Shown: positions 33,987-43,219 of the stretch, piece by piece | Numbering within the stretch: position 1 is the first letter of the stretch | Layout of the letters: each line of letters opens with the position of its first letter | Source of the DNA: a virus | IMG/VR virus record: IMGVR_UViG_3300050821_005224 | Coordinates: 1 to 47,297 of that record | Length of the DNA stretch: 47,297 bases | Direction: 5' to 3' (one strand) | Translations under genes and position numbers: made by a program | The notes under the pieces: generated by a model | What the model saw: only the letters and a program-made list of their open reading frames with translations | The model's database searches: none | What the model was told of the DNA's origin: nothing

Positions 33987-34736
33987 CTACTGCCCTTCTA
34001 CTACAATATTATCTCTCTTCAACAATTCCAAATGTTGCACTGCTAATCCACCTCCTTCGCCTCTAGGGTTAGCAGGAGTATTAAATTGACTAGCCGCATC
34101 AAGAGCGCCAATTTTACTAAGAACACTAGCCGTCGCATCATAGACTATAGCAAATGGCATTTCTCGCGCAATCCAACTATTATATCCTAGAAAAGTAATA
34201 TCTGGGTAAGCGTAGTACCCAAATAATCCCCATGCTAATTGACTACTACTTCTAATCTGTATAAGGCTTCCCGCTTGATAAAGTACATCAACTTTTTGCG
34301 TCTCATATTCATCAAAGATTGCATCAGTAGAAATTACTTTAAGAAGTCTAGTTTTCCAGTGTCTTCCAGCATAATAAGAATACCCCCAACCAGTTAGTGG
34401 AGGTAACTCGCAGTCAGGATTACCAAAATTCGAAGTAGAAGGATGAGTATCTGCTTTACGAAAATAAGCAAGTTTTCTAAATCTTGGAATAGTCCTCGTA
34501 TCGAGAGTTTGATAGAAGGAAAGAGTGTTCTTAAAATGTATTTGCCCAGAAGTTAGATCTTTATAGAAAGTCTCACAAAGATGACATTTTAGAGTAGAAG
34601 CTAGAACAGCAGAAAGCGACTCAACATTCAAATCTGGTCGAGTAGTTTCTACTATTACTAGGTTTACAAGGGATTGTAGAAGGCTATTTACCTGGGGGTA
34701 AACTGCCGGAAATGATGGAGTTGGATTAATAACCAC
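33987..34736 (-). CDS. head-tail connector / tail tubular protein A-like
   Basis: A 249-residue protein starting at GTG. PSFPAVYPQVNSLLQSLVNLV is followed by Tyr/Phe-rich mixed strands (GYSYYAGRHWKTRLLKV, LAWGLFGYYAYPDI). Order in the operon (capsid, this gene, fibres, nozzle) matches the adaptor that attaches the tail tube to the portal. No close family recalled, so the assignment relies on context. Confidence 0.55.
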   Translation of the reverse strand: MVINPTPSFPAVYPQVNSLLQSLVNLVIVETTRPDLNVESLSAVLASTLKCHLCETFYKDLTSGQIHFKNTLSFYQTLDTRTIPRFRKLAYFRKADTHPSTSNFGNPDCELPPLTGWGYSYYAGRHWKTRLLKVISTDAIFDEYETQKVDVLYQAGSLIQIRSSSQLAWGLFGYYAYPDITFLGYNSWIAREMPFAIVYDATASVLSKIGALDAASQFNTPANPRGEGGGLAVQHLELLKRDNIVVEGQ

Positions 34737-34741
34737 AAGTA

Positions 34742-35374
34742 TTAAGTTCCGCTAGTAGCAGCGGCAGTTTTGATATCAGATGTACTCTGAATTCCCTGAA
34801 GTGTAGTTGCTGGAGGAGGTGCAGATGGGACGAAAGTAGCGTTTCCTACATCAACTCCACCTGGCTTCAGCTTGTAATCATTTGTAGTTTCTGCCAACTT
34901 ATCCTCATCTCTAATACCCGTTCGACCCCATGAAGAAGCAGTAGTATTCTCTCCTTCAATTCCAGTAGGCTGCTTAAGTTCCATTTCAGCGCGAATTTCA
35001 GCCTCAAGTTTCGCGCGAATTTCATCTTCAATTTGTGGCCGAATTTCCGCCTCAATAGTTCCTCTAGGATCAGTAAGCATTTTGTACTGTTGAATTTCTT
35101 CCTCAGTAGCAAGTCGAAGATGAGGATGACTTTCATCAATCTGATTATTCAAATAAGCGATATCATTCAAATCTATTGCTTGAAAGATATTCTGAATGAA
35201 AGAAATCTTCTTTCCATCCTCTCGATGCATACAAACATCTTTTAGAGCAAGACGATAAAAAACTGGTTGATCCGCTTTACGAAATTTGAAAGGCTGAGTA
35301 AAGCCACGAAGAGTAGCCTGTTGGTCACCCTGCATTGCACGCTGAGTCATCGGATCAAGAAGGGAATCAGACAT
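34742..35374 (-). CDS. virion protein downstream of capsid, adaptor candidate
   Basis: A 210-residue protein. FKFRKADQPVFYRLALKDVC, then LNDIAYLNNQIDESHPH resembles the repeated small phage domain that ends in LRNHP-type motifs. A charged coiled coil follows (IEAEIRPQIEDEIRAKLEAE). The C-terminus is Pro/Ser/Thr-rich and disordered. Probably a head-completion or decoration protein. Confidence 0.6.
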   Translation of the reverse strand: MSDSLLDPMTQRAMQGDQQATLRGFTQPFKFRKADQPVFYRLALKDVCMHREDGKKISFIQNIFQAIDLNDIAYLNNQIDESHPHLRLATEEEIQQYKMLTDPRGTIEAEIRPQIEDEIRAKLEAEIRAEMELKQPTGIEGENTTASSWGRTGIRDEDKLAETTNDYKLKPGGVDVGNATFVPSAPPPATTLQGIQSTSDIKTAAATSGT

Positions 35375-35400
35375 AGTAGTTTACTCCAACTTTCTAAGAG

Positions 35401-36627
35401 TTAGCCCTGTGCGCCGGCGGTGAAGTTCAATCCAATTGCATCTGCAGGAGGATTTTTAATCTCTGTAGTTAACTCTGTAGTAAGAGTTCCTCCGACAGCA
35501 TCAATACCATTATCTGCCGCATCCATATCTCCAGCGAGATTAAATTCCTTGTTCTGAGTCTTTCTATCTCCAAGATAGGCAAGATTGAAAGAGGATAGGT
35601 CGATAACAAATCCAGTAGAGTTCCAACTAGTGTTGGAGTTAAAGAGAGGATGTTCGATAAGACGGAAAGTACCACGAGCAATCTTAATTGTAGTAAACTG
35701 TAATCCCCAAGAAGTCTGTCCATCAACCATATAATAAGTACCATTGAGGCGGCCGATATTATTAATAACCTTCTTCGCCACTCCTCCAACGAACATAATC
35801 CTTTCATTAGCTACTTTCGGATCAGTTGCCTGATTAAAAGCAGGATCAAATGCAGCTTCAAACTGAGTATAGTTTGTAGTACTTCCAAAAGTAGTTACAT
35901 TAGTACTTGAATAAGTTGAAGGATAGTAAGCGAGATTGTTAACAATGGAATAAATTCCATCCATAGTACGGAATGGTTGTCCATTTCTTGTTCCACTATA
36001 CTTCTGTCCATAGAAGATAGCCTTTTCAATATCTGCCGCATGAAAAGCTGCACAATCCATTCTATTCTCAGCAATGTTCGTATCACCAGCAATCATCCTA
36101 GTGGCGCGAACAGAGTCAGAAATTGCCCAAGTATTACGGAAGATCTGAGTAAGATTAGTAACTCTCACAGGGTTAATTGCAAGAGCATTCGGCCGCAGCG
36201 ATGACTCTTCAAAAGCAGTACCAACTTGATAGAGATAAGTAGAACCAGTAATTGAACCAACTGCTGTACTACCAACTCCCCGCACAACTGCTACAAGAGT
36301 TGGAGATAGAACTGAATTAATGAGAACATTCTCACCAGTATTATCACAACGCATCAACATACCAGGAAGAACATTTGCTGTAGATAAAACTGTAAAAGTA
36401 GTATCTCCTGCAGCCTGTCCAGCAGCAGAAAGCTGCATCTGAGGAAATAGCATAGTTTTGGTGAAAAATCCATGCTCAGCTTGAAGAGCAGTCTCACTAG
36501 TCAACATACTAGTTAGACCAAAAAGCGGCGCAGTACCATTAGGCATCAGGTGAGTAATCATGCCCGCAAAAGACTTTGCAGCAAGATCCTGAGCGAAGAG
36601 ATTAGAATTGAAGATGCCAGTAGTCAT
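35401..36627 (-). CDS. major capsid protein (SU10/DUF5309-like, HK97 fold)
   Basis: A 408-residue protein with ribosome binding site AAAGGAAACAG. FAGMITHLMPNGTAPLFGLT at the start, then EHGFFTKTMLF, VTNLTQIFRNTWAISDSV and RTMDGIYSIVNN reproduce the order of the SU10 major capsid family. It lies after portal, scaffold and decoration genes, as usual. Late, abundant product. Confidence 0.87.
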   Translation of the reverse strand: MTTGIFNSNLFAQDLAAKSFAGMITHLMPNGTAPLFGLTSMLTSETALQAEHGFFTKTMLFPQMQLSAAGQAAGDTTFTVLSTANVLPGMLMRCDNTGENVLINSVLSPTLVAVVRGVGSTAVGSITGSTYLYQVGTAFEESSLRPNALAINPVRVTNLTQIFRNTWAISDSVRATRMIAGDTNIAENRMDCAAFHAADIEKAIFYGQKYSGTRNGQPFRTMDGIYSIVNNLAYYPSTYSSTNVTTFGSTTNYTQFEAAFDPAFNQATDPKVANERIMFVGGVAKKVINNIGRLNGTYYMVDGQTSWGLQFTTIKIARGTFRLIEHPLFNSNTSWNSTGFVIDLSSFNLAYLGDRKTQNKEFNLAGDMDAADNGIDAVGGTLTTELTTEIKNPPADAIGLNFTAGAQG

Positions 36628-36651
36628 TTTCTGTTTCCTTCTTTCTCAGGA

Positions 36652-37368
36652 TTAGAGTGTGCCAGAGCCGAGAGAAGCATACTGTAGAGTTGGACCAAAA
36701 GTTACCGCAGTTCCATTTAGAGAAGAAACAGAAGCATTCGCTGAAAGAACTACTCCTGTAATTCCTCCTTGGCCCATAGTTAGAGAAGCTACAGTCTGTC
36801 CTCCAACTAAGCCAGTGCCTGTAACACTGGCCCCAACTTGAATATTATTCTGTGGAGTATTTGGTCCAATAGATAAAGATACTCTACCAGAAGGTAGAAC
36901 AAATGTAACAACTTTACTCCCACTAGTAACAATAGCTTGAAGAGCAGTTACTGGTTGAGAGCATAGAACAGTGAAAAGATAATCTCTCCAAAGTGAAGCT
37001 GCTACAGAGTCAGAAGCTCCAGGGTCAGGTGTAGCTTGAAGCCAACCGGCTCCCCAGGCCATAGTTTCAGCTTGGGCTACAGAATTCCAATATCTCCAAC
37101 GCCAAGAAGTTCCAGGAACAACATCTGCGGCAGGAGAATTACCTGCAAGAGCTGCTAGAACATTAGCAGCAGTATCCATTGTATCAGTATAACCACCAAC
37201 TGGACCAGTACGATAAAGTCCTGCTTGAACAATAGCAGAAGCAGGAATTGCACCCGCTCCTACAGTTGTCAAAGTAGCAATAGTTTCTCCAAGAAGAAGT
37301 AGATCTCCTGGATAGAGAACGTCAGAAACTACCCCATTCTTTTCACCAAGAGGACGAAGACCAGGCAT
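36652..37368 (-). CDS. capsid-associated (decoration) protein candidate
   Basis: A 238-residue protein, hydrophobic/Gly-rich with alternating strands and two segments that suggest Ig-like or beta-tandem folds (VVTFVLPSGRVSLSIGPNTP, GASVTGTGLVGGQTVASL). It starts with MPGLRPLGEKNGVVSDVLYP. Lying between scaffold and major capsid, it is probably a head decoration or minor capsid protein. Confidence 0.6.
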   Translation of the reverse strand: MPGLRPLGEKNGVVSDVLYPGDLLLLGETIATLTTVGAGAIPASAIVQAGLYRTGPVGGYTDTMDTAANVLAALAGNSPAADVVPGTSWRWRYWNSVAQAETMAWGAGWLQATPDPGASDSVAASLWRDYLFTVLCSQPVTALQAIVTSGSKVVTFVLPSGRVSLSIGPNTPQNNIQVGASVTGTGLVGGQTVASLTMGQGGITGVVLSANASVSSLNGTAVTFGPTLQYASLGSGTL

Positions 37369-37396
37369 TTTGTGCTACTCCTGCTTCTCTAACCAG

Positions 37397-38221
37397 TTAA
37401 CGAATATTAGACTGTTGCTGTGCTGTACCAAACCACTCATCCCAGTTTGTCTCTTTTGCTCTACCATTCTTTTGTTCTTTAGGAACTTCTCTAATTTCCA
37501 TTCCTAGAGTCTTTGCACTTTCTGCGGCGAAACCATGAATAAATTCTCTTGCTTTCAATTCAATTTCTCCTGGAGAAGCTGTTGGATTTTGCGCAATTAA
37601 TCTATCTCTTGCCATATCCAACATTGGTTTAACTGCAGGATTACTAAATAGAGGATTGGTACTATCAAGATGGGAGTTAATTCTTTCTCTCTGTAGAATT
37701 TGTGGAGTAAGTCTCTCGAAAGATTGAGCTTGCTGAGTTAGGGCATCTTTAACAACTTGGCCCATAACTTCTGTAGACATAGACATAGTACGTCTTGCTA
37801 CAGAATTCAAAGCTTCAGTTAGAGCACTTGCATCTCCAGCTAAAGCTTTAGTCAGCATTTCTTGGGGGAGTTGGCTTGCGAAGTCTAGCTTCGATACTGC
37901 TTCAGTTAGTTTCGCCGGATCAACATTGAAAGTTGGTAGAAGAGAAGGTTGATCGGCATTATTCTTTTTACTTGGATCATCTTTCCATAGATCCTTAAAA
38001 CCGTCAAGTGGGGATTTGTCTCCTTCACCAACTTTAGGTACTGCACGAATTGATCCATCACTTTGAGGTGTAGTTTGTGAAGGTACAGTAGGATTAGAAT
38101 TTGGCGCAGTTTGTGGAGTAATAGATGGATTAGGATTATTTGGATCAGAGCCAGCTACAGGAGTATTATTCGGCTCTCCAGTAGATTTGCGACCAAAGAG
38201 TTCAAAGATTGATGGAGGCAT
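37397..38221 (-). CDS. scaffolding protein
   Basis: A 274-residue protein. The first 75 residues are Pro/Asn/Thr-rich and disordered. The rest is helical and highly charged (KLTEAVSKLDFASQLPQEML, LTPQILQRERINSHLD), ending NWDEWFGTAQQQ. This composition, just upstream of the capsid genes, is typical of phage scaffolds that are removed during maturation. No protease motif seen. Confidence 0.7.
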   Translation of the reverse strand: MPPSIFELFGRKSTGEPNNTPVAGSDPNNPNPSITPQTAPNSNPTVPSQTTPQSDGSIRAVPKVGEGDKSPLDGFKDLWKDDPSKKNNADQPSLLPTFNVDPAKLTEAVSKLDFASQLPQEMLTKALAGDASALTEALNSVARRTMSMSTEVMGQVVKDALTQQAQSFERLTPQILQRERINSHLDSTNPLFSNPAVKPMLDMARDRLIAQNPTASPGEIELKAREFIHGFAAESAKTLGMEIREVPKEQKNGRAKETNWDEWFGTAQQQSNIR

Positions 38222-38239
38222 TTCTAGTTACTCCTTATA

Positions 38240-38539
38240 TTACTCTTGCTGTTGACTTTGCTTCTTATCTCGAATGAGATTAACTAAATCTTGTTGAGTA
38301 TCTTCATGAGTTGCAATAAGTGCAGCTAATGCATCCATACGTCCACGAATGTGCTCTAGTTCCATAATATATTGTTTTTCATTTTGAGGATTATAGGGGA
38401 GATTAATTCTCTCAGTAGCTGCTGCGGAAAGTTCAGTACGTAAATGGGCTAATTGGAGTTCAGAGAAACAATAAGCTAGAGGAGCTTCATCAGCGGTGAA
38501 TTGGTAAGCGACAAATTGAGTTTTAATTTCAGTTGGCAT
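38240..38539 (-). CDS. small head protein next to portal
   Basis: A 99-residue helical protein. FTADEAPLAYCFSELQLAHL, NLPYNPQNEKQYIMELEHIR, RGRMDALAALIATHE corresponds to a family I recall immediately after podovirus portal genes (a conserved two-helix protein of unknown role). Possibly a head-assembly factor. Confidence 0.65.
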   Translation of the reverse strand: MPTEIKTQFVAYQFTADEAPLAYCFSELQLAHLRTELSAAATERINLPYNPQNEKQYIMELEHIRGRMDALAALIATHEDTQQDLVNLIRDKKQSQQQE

Positions 38540-38541
38540 AA

Positions 38542-40710
38542 TTAAGTATTTCCGCTTCCATAAACACCATTACTATTTCCTCCTCCTCCGTTACCTTTTC
38601 TTAAAGTTCCCTTTGGTTGAGGAATAGGAACATTTGCAGGAACATAATTTCCATTTCCTGCACCTTGTCCTTGTTGCTGTTGTGAAGTATCGCTTCCATC
38701 CCCTATTGTACTTTCTAGCGCAGCTCCAACTCCATTATCTGGAAGTTGTCCTCCTTGTTGCCGCTGTTGCATTTCTTGCTGTAATTGTTGAGAAGGTTGA
38801 GGTTGTGGAGAGGAGAATGGAGATCCAGCTTTTGCCGCCATTGCAGCAGCTTGTTGCCATGCAGATAGTGCTTGTTCATATTGTTGCTGAGCAGGAGATT
38901 TCTGGAATGGAGTAAGATCCAATCCTCTCGTTTTCATCATATAACTAAATGCATCAGCTACATTATAACCTGCTGCCACTTGTTGACTACTACCCCAAAC
39001 CTGAAGTACAGTTTGAAATTCATCGCCATTTATTAATTTATCATCTGGAGTTAGACCGTCACTAACTTTGAAATGTGCGGCCGCTTTACGTAGATCAACT
39101 GGCTTCACATTAACTTGTTGTGCTTTATCTCGATTAAATAAAACTGCTTCTGGCTGATACTGTAAAATGTTTAACTTTATAATCTCCTTAATTGGAGTAA
39201 ATACTTGTTCTTCAGTACTAATAGCCATCATTTGATTTCTATCATTTCCATGCCCCATAACATCTTCATATTCATGCTGTGTTTTATTCCCTTTAACAAA
39301 TTGTCCTTGAGTAGCTGGATTTTGACCATTAATTATATATGCAAAGTTATTAACTCTTGTCGCGCCATCAAGTAGTGTTTGAGTAGCTTCATCATGATAG
39401 GGGAAAGCAAATACAGCTTCTCCTACACCTTTACCATAAGCACTTGGTCTAACTGGAATTTTCGCGGCTGGATTAGTACTTTCAATATCGACTTTCCTAA
39501 TCCTCATTGGATCATAAATAACTCTATCTCCTACCAACCGTCTCTTACTAGCAATATATCCTTTCCACATGGTAGTTGCAACATCTTGCATATCTTGGAC
39601 ATTACTAGCAAATGATTTCGTCTGATAATCAAGACCATCTTCCATTGGTTGACCGAAGATAATTGGGATGTAGTTATGAATATTTGTCTGTCTTTCCGCA
39701 ATAAGTACAACTGCTCCATTAACGATGACGAATTTCCAAACTTGAGGTGTATTAGCTTCAGGAACATCAAGGCCGAAATCTTGAGGGATTAGACGACAGT
39801 ACAACTTCATTATTTGATAAACATTTCCATATCTCATTCCAATTTTAGTGGTTGGTACATTACTAGCCCAAGCTAGCCAATCAAATGACTGCAAATTCTG
39901 CCTATCCATTAGAGGATAGGGGTTAATAATTGGCTGGTAGTAGCCAAAAGGAGCAGTTGAATTAGTAATAACAGATTGACTAGGAGTGCTTTGTAATGCT
40001 TCAATTATCTTCTGAGGACTAACTTTTCCATAGAGATCATTAGTGAATTTCTTCATCCTAATCCGAGAATAAAGTTCGATATAACCTACATACTCTCCTT
40101 CACTATGTATTTCTGCAGGATGAACACGAGGGTCGAAAAATGTATTATACATATCCATACGTTTAAGACAATTACCTTGCCATAAATTCTTCCTAGGTTT
40201 CGCACCATTAGGATAACGAGGATCAGTCTCAATATCCCAAATATTTCTAGTATCCCAATTAACCTCTAATCCATGCATATTATATTTCAAACCATCTCTG
40301 AAGAACATAAGAAGTTGTCGTTTCCAGCCCGCAGTTATACTATTTTCCGCCACTATAGTTTCAAGTTGGAGAGCTTCATTCTCTGTATTTGGATCAGCTA
40401 CAACGCCAAAAATTGGATAACCAGTCAGAAAGACATTAGTCATATATGCTGCAGCAGTTTCAACTTGTGGCATAACAATTGGAACTGTAATATCTTGCAT
40501 CTTATCTTTATCGCCACCTTTATTAGCCATTCTCGCGCGAACTTCAGCTATATTGTAATCATCTTCTCTCATATAATAACGATCAATTTCTTCTAAATGA
40601 GCACGAAGAGAGAACTGATTACGTAGAAGTTCTTGACATTTTGTTGCGTATAGGATAATAGATCTTTGCTGATCCTCATTAATTAATACTTGAGTTGAAG
40701 GTACAGCCAC
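38542..40710 (-). CDS. portal protein
   Basis: A 722-residue protein starting with GTG 40710 (GGAG upstream). The order is NEDQQRSIILYATKCQELLR, YMREDDYNIAEVRARMANKG, VPIVMPQVETAAAYMTNVF, then large mixed domains and a C-terminal Gln/Gly/Pro-rich tail (QQEMQQRQQGGQ). This fits the larger podovirus portals, with a long unstructured C-terminus. It directly follows the large terminase gene. Portal dodecamers form the DNA entry channel. Confidence 0.83.
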   Translation of the reverse strand: MAVPSTQVLINEDQQRSIILYATKCQELLRNQFSLRAHLEEIDRYYMREDDYNIAEVRARMANKGGDKDKMQDITVPIVMPQVETAAAYMTNVFLTGYPIFGVVADPNTENEALQLETIVAENSITAGWKRQLLMFFRDGLKYNMHGLEVNWDTRNIWDIETDPRYPNGAKPRKNLWQGNCLKRMDMYNTFFDPRVHPAEIHSEGEYVGYIELYSRIRMKKFTNDLYGKVSPQKIIEALQSTPSQSVITNSTAPFGYYQPIINPYPLMDRQNLQSFDWLAWASNVPTTKIGMRYGNVYQIMKLYCRLIPQDFGLDVPEANTPQVWKFVIVNGAVVLIAERQTNIHNYIPIIFGQPMEDGLDYQTKSFASNVQDMQDVATTMWKGYIASKRRLVGDRVIYDPMRIRKVDIESTNPAAKIPVRPSAYGKGVGEAVFAFPYHDEATQTLLDGATRVNNFAYIINGQNPATQGQFVKGNKTQHEYEDVMGHGNDRNQMMAISTEEQVFTPIKEIIKLNILQYQPEAVLFNRDKAQQVNVKPVDLRKAAAHFKVSDGLTPDDKLINGDEFQTVLQVWGSSQQVAAGYNVADAFSYMMKTRGLDLTPFQKSPAQQQYEQALSAWQQAAAMAAKAGSPFSSPQPQPSQQLQQEMQQRQQGGQLPDNGVGAALESTIGDGSDTSQQQQGQGAGNGNYVPANVPIPQPKGTLRKGNGGGGNSNGVYGSGNT

Positions 40711-40731
40711 TACTTTTCTCCAATACTAGAA

Positions 40732-42303
40732 CTAAAACATATGTACATCTTCACTTACTCCTTGTCCCATAGCTATTTCTTTTTCCAAATCAAATTCTGA
40801 ACTAATATACGCTTCATATAATTCAATCGTTTTATGACAATAGGTAAATAAATCCAAAATCCCATCATCATTATCTCTCTTTAGAGGATTAAAATTAGCA
40901 ATTTTATTACTAACTAAAGAAACTAAACTTGGATGAATTACTGTCTCTCCAGACTCTAACTGTTTAAGAGCAATAGCTATTCTATTATTCTTACTATTAT
41001 TTCCACTAAATAACTCAACAAAATAAAATCCCTCTAATCCAATTTGTTTACTAATCTCTCCAAACCAGTAGAGAAGAGTACTCTGATAACTTGTACTTTC
41101 TACAGCTATACAGCGAATGTTATATTTTAGAGAAAGTAGAATAGCTTTTCTAATTGTATTCCCGGGAGATAAAGTTTCTTCTATAACTTCTCTAAGAACT
41201 GGAACTCCATCATATACTTCAAAGTAACCAATAGCTGTTGGGTCACTCTTATTCTTCCCATTGTACAATACTTTATTTCCACTAGGATCAATAATTATAA
41301 ATTTCCCCTGCGGCTTTTCTCCATGAACCCATTTCCAACGATGGAGTTTGCTAAAATCAACACTAGTATTAACTCCAGCTTCAGTGTCATTCATTACTTC
41401 TGAAAGAAATATTTCTGGATGTCCAGCCGCTATATCAGTATCAAATTCATGAATTAACGACTCAAGAGAACGTAACTCCTCCCACATACTTGTTCCATCA
41501 GCAAGGATGGCGCCGTTAATAAATTTAATCCAAGTGGCATTACTCTTCATCTTCTTAAGTAGACTATTAGGTCCTGGATACATATTAGCTAGGAAAATAA
41601 ACATACAGCCCCGAGGACTCTTAGCTTTCATCGCAGTTCCATATAGCCATCTTTCAATAGCTTGAGAAACTGCAAAACTCTCACTTTCCTCTTTACTTTG
41701 AATGTCATCAAAAATCATCAAATCTGGACGCTCATTTTTAACATTCAAACCTCGAATACTGCCTCCTTGACCCATTCCAGCTATAATAATAACGCGGCCT
41801 CTAAAGCCAAATTTCTTAAGAGTAGTAGTATCTTTTTCCATTCCTAGTCTGTAGTCGCCGAAAATATTAATAATATTCTTTTCCCTCAACATATCAAAAA
41901 TATCAGCAATAATATTCTCTGCATGTCTCTCTGTATTTCCAACAATCAAAATAAACTTAATATTAGTAAATAACATACAATATAGAACAAATAATTTAAC
42001 TAAAGTTGTCTTCGCAAAACCTCGCGGAACACCAATAGCAACCTGTGGGTTTTTAGTGATATTAACCAATTGTTTAAGTAGAAGAGTCCACATAGCATGA
42101 TATATAAGAGGAAACATATACTGAAACACAGTAGGTGATGCAATTGCTGCAAGTCCATTAAGGTCGTTTTTACAGAACTCTTCGGCTTGCGATCTACTAT
42201 AATTACCTTCGTGTTGAAATTGGAAGTCTTGTTCCTGTTTCGGTGTAGGAACATTAAGTCCTAATTCCTCTTCCCAATTTTTAGGCTTAGCATATGCACT
42301 CAT
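40732..42303 (-). CDS. terL: terminase large subunit
   Basis: A 523-residue packaging motor. Walker A GVPRGFAKTT is at residues 91-100, Walker B LMIFDDIQSKEE at 195-206, and the nuclease domain starts at FIIIDPSGNK (Asp339) with further acidic residues downstream. I choose ATG 42303, in an ATGA overlap with the Tad2-like gene. The start codon is inside a 6-bp hairpin, ACTCAT with ATGAGT (42298-42312). Packages DNA through the portal; the terminal repeat is compatible with its cutting at defined sites. Confidence 0.92.
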   Translation of the reverse strand: MSAYAKPKNWEEELGLNVPTPKQEQDFQFQHEGNYSRSQAEEFCKNDLNGLAAIASPTVFQYMFPLIYHAMWTLLLKQLVNITKNPQVAIGVPRGFAKTTLVKLFVLYCMLFTNIKFILIVGNTERHAENIIADIFDMLREKNIINIFGDYRLGMEKDTTTLKKFGFRGRVIIIAGMGQGGSIRGLNVKNERPDLMIFDDIQSKEESESFAVSQAIERWLYGTAMKAKSPRGCMFIFLANMYPGPNSLLKKMKSNATWIKFINGAILADGTSMWEELRSLESLIHEFDTDIAAGHPEIFLSEVMNDTEAGVNTSVDFSKLHRWKWVHGEKPQGKFIIIDPSGNKVLYNGKNKSDPTAIGYFEVYDGVPVLREVIEETLSPGNTIRKAILLSLKYNIRCIAVESTSYQSTLLYWFGEISKQIGLEGFYFVELFSGNNSKNNRIAIALKQLESGETVIHPSLVSLVSNKIANFNPLKRDNDDGILDLFTYCHKTIELYEAYISSEFDLEKEIAMGQGVSEDVHMF

Positions 42304-42530
42304 ACAATGAGTTCCCAATCATGAGCAAGAATATCTTCTTGATTTGGATCCCATCTTTTATCCTTATTATCCTTTGTATGAAGAAGAATTTGATTTCTTG
42401 GCTCATGAATAAAGTGAAGATATGTATCGTAGTTAGCCCATGCACGACGAGTAATTTTACACCCAGTCTTTAATGAAAGAAGTGCGCGCCCGAAGTCCAA
42501 ATCAATATCCAGATGGCGGATTGTTGACAA
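42300..42530 (-). CDS. DUF2829/Tad2-like protein, possible Thoeris inhibitor
   Basis: A 76-residue protein. The pattern DFGRALLSLKTGCKITRRAW near the start, and RWDPNQEDILAHDWELI at the end, is that of DUF2829. Characterised members (Tad2) bind cyclic ADP-ribose-type signals and block the Thoeris defence. I choose TTG 42530, which has AAAGGAG 8 bases upstream and gives the usual family length; a longer frame to 42593 lacks this support. It overlaps the terminase gene by 4 bases, so it would be made late with packaging proteins. Whether it inhibits a defence here is inferred. Confidence 0.8.
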   Translation of the reverse strand: MSTIRHLDIDLDFGRALLSLKTGCKITRRAWANYDTYLHFIHEPRNQILLHTKDNKDKRWDPNQEDILAHDWELIV

Positions 42531-42720
42531 TTTGCTGTCTCCTTTCTCTAACTTCCTTAAGCATCTTTCTGAGTATCTGCTTTGCTCGCGCATTATTATC
42601 TAAAGGCTCTCTATCCTTTATTTCCTTAAACTCTATAGCATCTTTTTCCCAGTCAAGAATTCTATCCTCCAGTTCTTGCAACTGGAAGGTACTTTTGCAC
42701 GCTATTATAGTTAACACCAC
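42502..42720 (-). CDS. small coiled-coil protein overlapping the small terminase
   Basis: A 72-residue frame starting with GTG 42720, preceded by AAGGAAGG. Sequence is helical and charged (LQELEDRILDWEKDAIEFKE, KQILRKMLKEVRERRQQI). It overlaps the preceding gene by 59 bases, which is long for this compact genome, but the good ribosome binding site and coiled-coil composition support it. May be a terminase accessory. Confidence 0.5.
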   Translation of the reverse strand: MVLTIIACKSTFQLQELEDRILDWEKDAIEFKEIKDREPLDNNARAKQILRKMLKEVRERRQQIVNNPPSGY

Positions 42721-43219
42721 TATCCTTCCTTTCTTTACTCAACTTTTCAAGTAGTTGATTAGATGACATAGTAACCAGAGTCTGCCCGTCAACTTCAACT
42801 ACTTCTCCTTGGGTAGAAATAGTAAAGTTACTAACTGCAACACGAGAAAGGTTAAGTTGAACAATATTCTGAGTAACTGCTGGAGTCATATTTCCTGAAG
42901 AAACTCCACGCCGAACTGCTCTATTAGAGAAAGTAGCAATACGAAGAAGATCAGGAACTTTCATATGAAAGCCCTGTTCCATATAGTCTACTAATTTTTG
43001 AATAGCAGTATCTTCAATTTTATCCCATTTCCTATCTCTATCACTAGCAGCAGTTAGATTTTGAATGCGAAGAACAACGATTTCTTTGGCAAAATTTTCA
43101 TCGGATAGAAGTTGAGAGATATAGGATTGATCACAGCCGACTGCAGCTGCTACTTGATCATTTGGTAGACCAAAGCCAAGTAGTTCTTTAACTTGGTCTA
43201 GACTGACTTTAGCGGACAT
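42662..43219 (-). CDS. terminase small subunit candidate
   Basis: A 185-residue protein. N-terminal helix-turn-helix (LDQVKELLGFGLPNDQVAAA, VGCDQSYISQLLS) for DNA recognition, then a helical domain (WDKIEDTAIQKLVDYMEQ) and a C-terminus rich in Ser/Val. I choose ATG 43219, which overlaps the previous stop (TAATG); a TTG at 43240 is also possible. Position just ahead of terL and the fold fit TerS, which binds the packaging site. Confidence 0.65.
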   Translation of the reverse strand: MSAKVSLDQVKELLGFGLPNDQVAAAVGCDQSYISQLLSDENFAKEIVVLRIQNLTAASDRDRKWDKIEDTAIQKLVDYMEQGFHMKVPDLLRIATFSNRAVRRGVSSGNMTPAVTQNIVQLNLSRVAVSNFTISTQGEVVEVDGQTLVTMSSNQLLEKLSKERKDSGVNYNSVQKYLPVARTGG

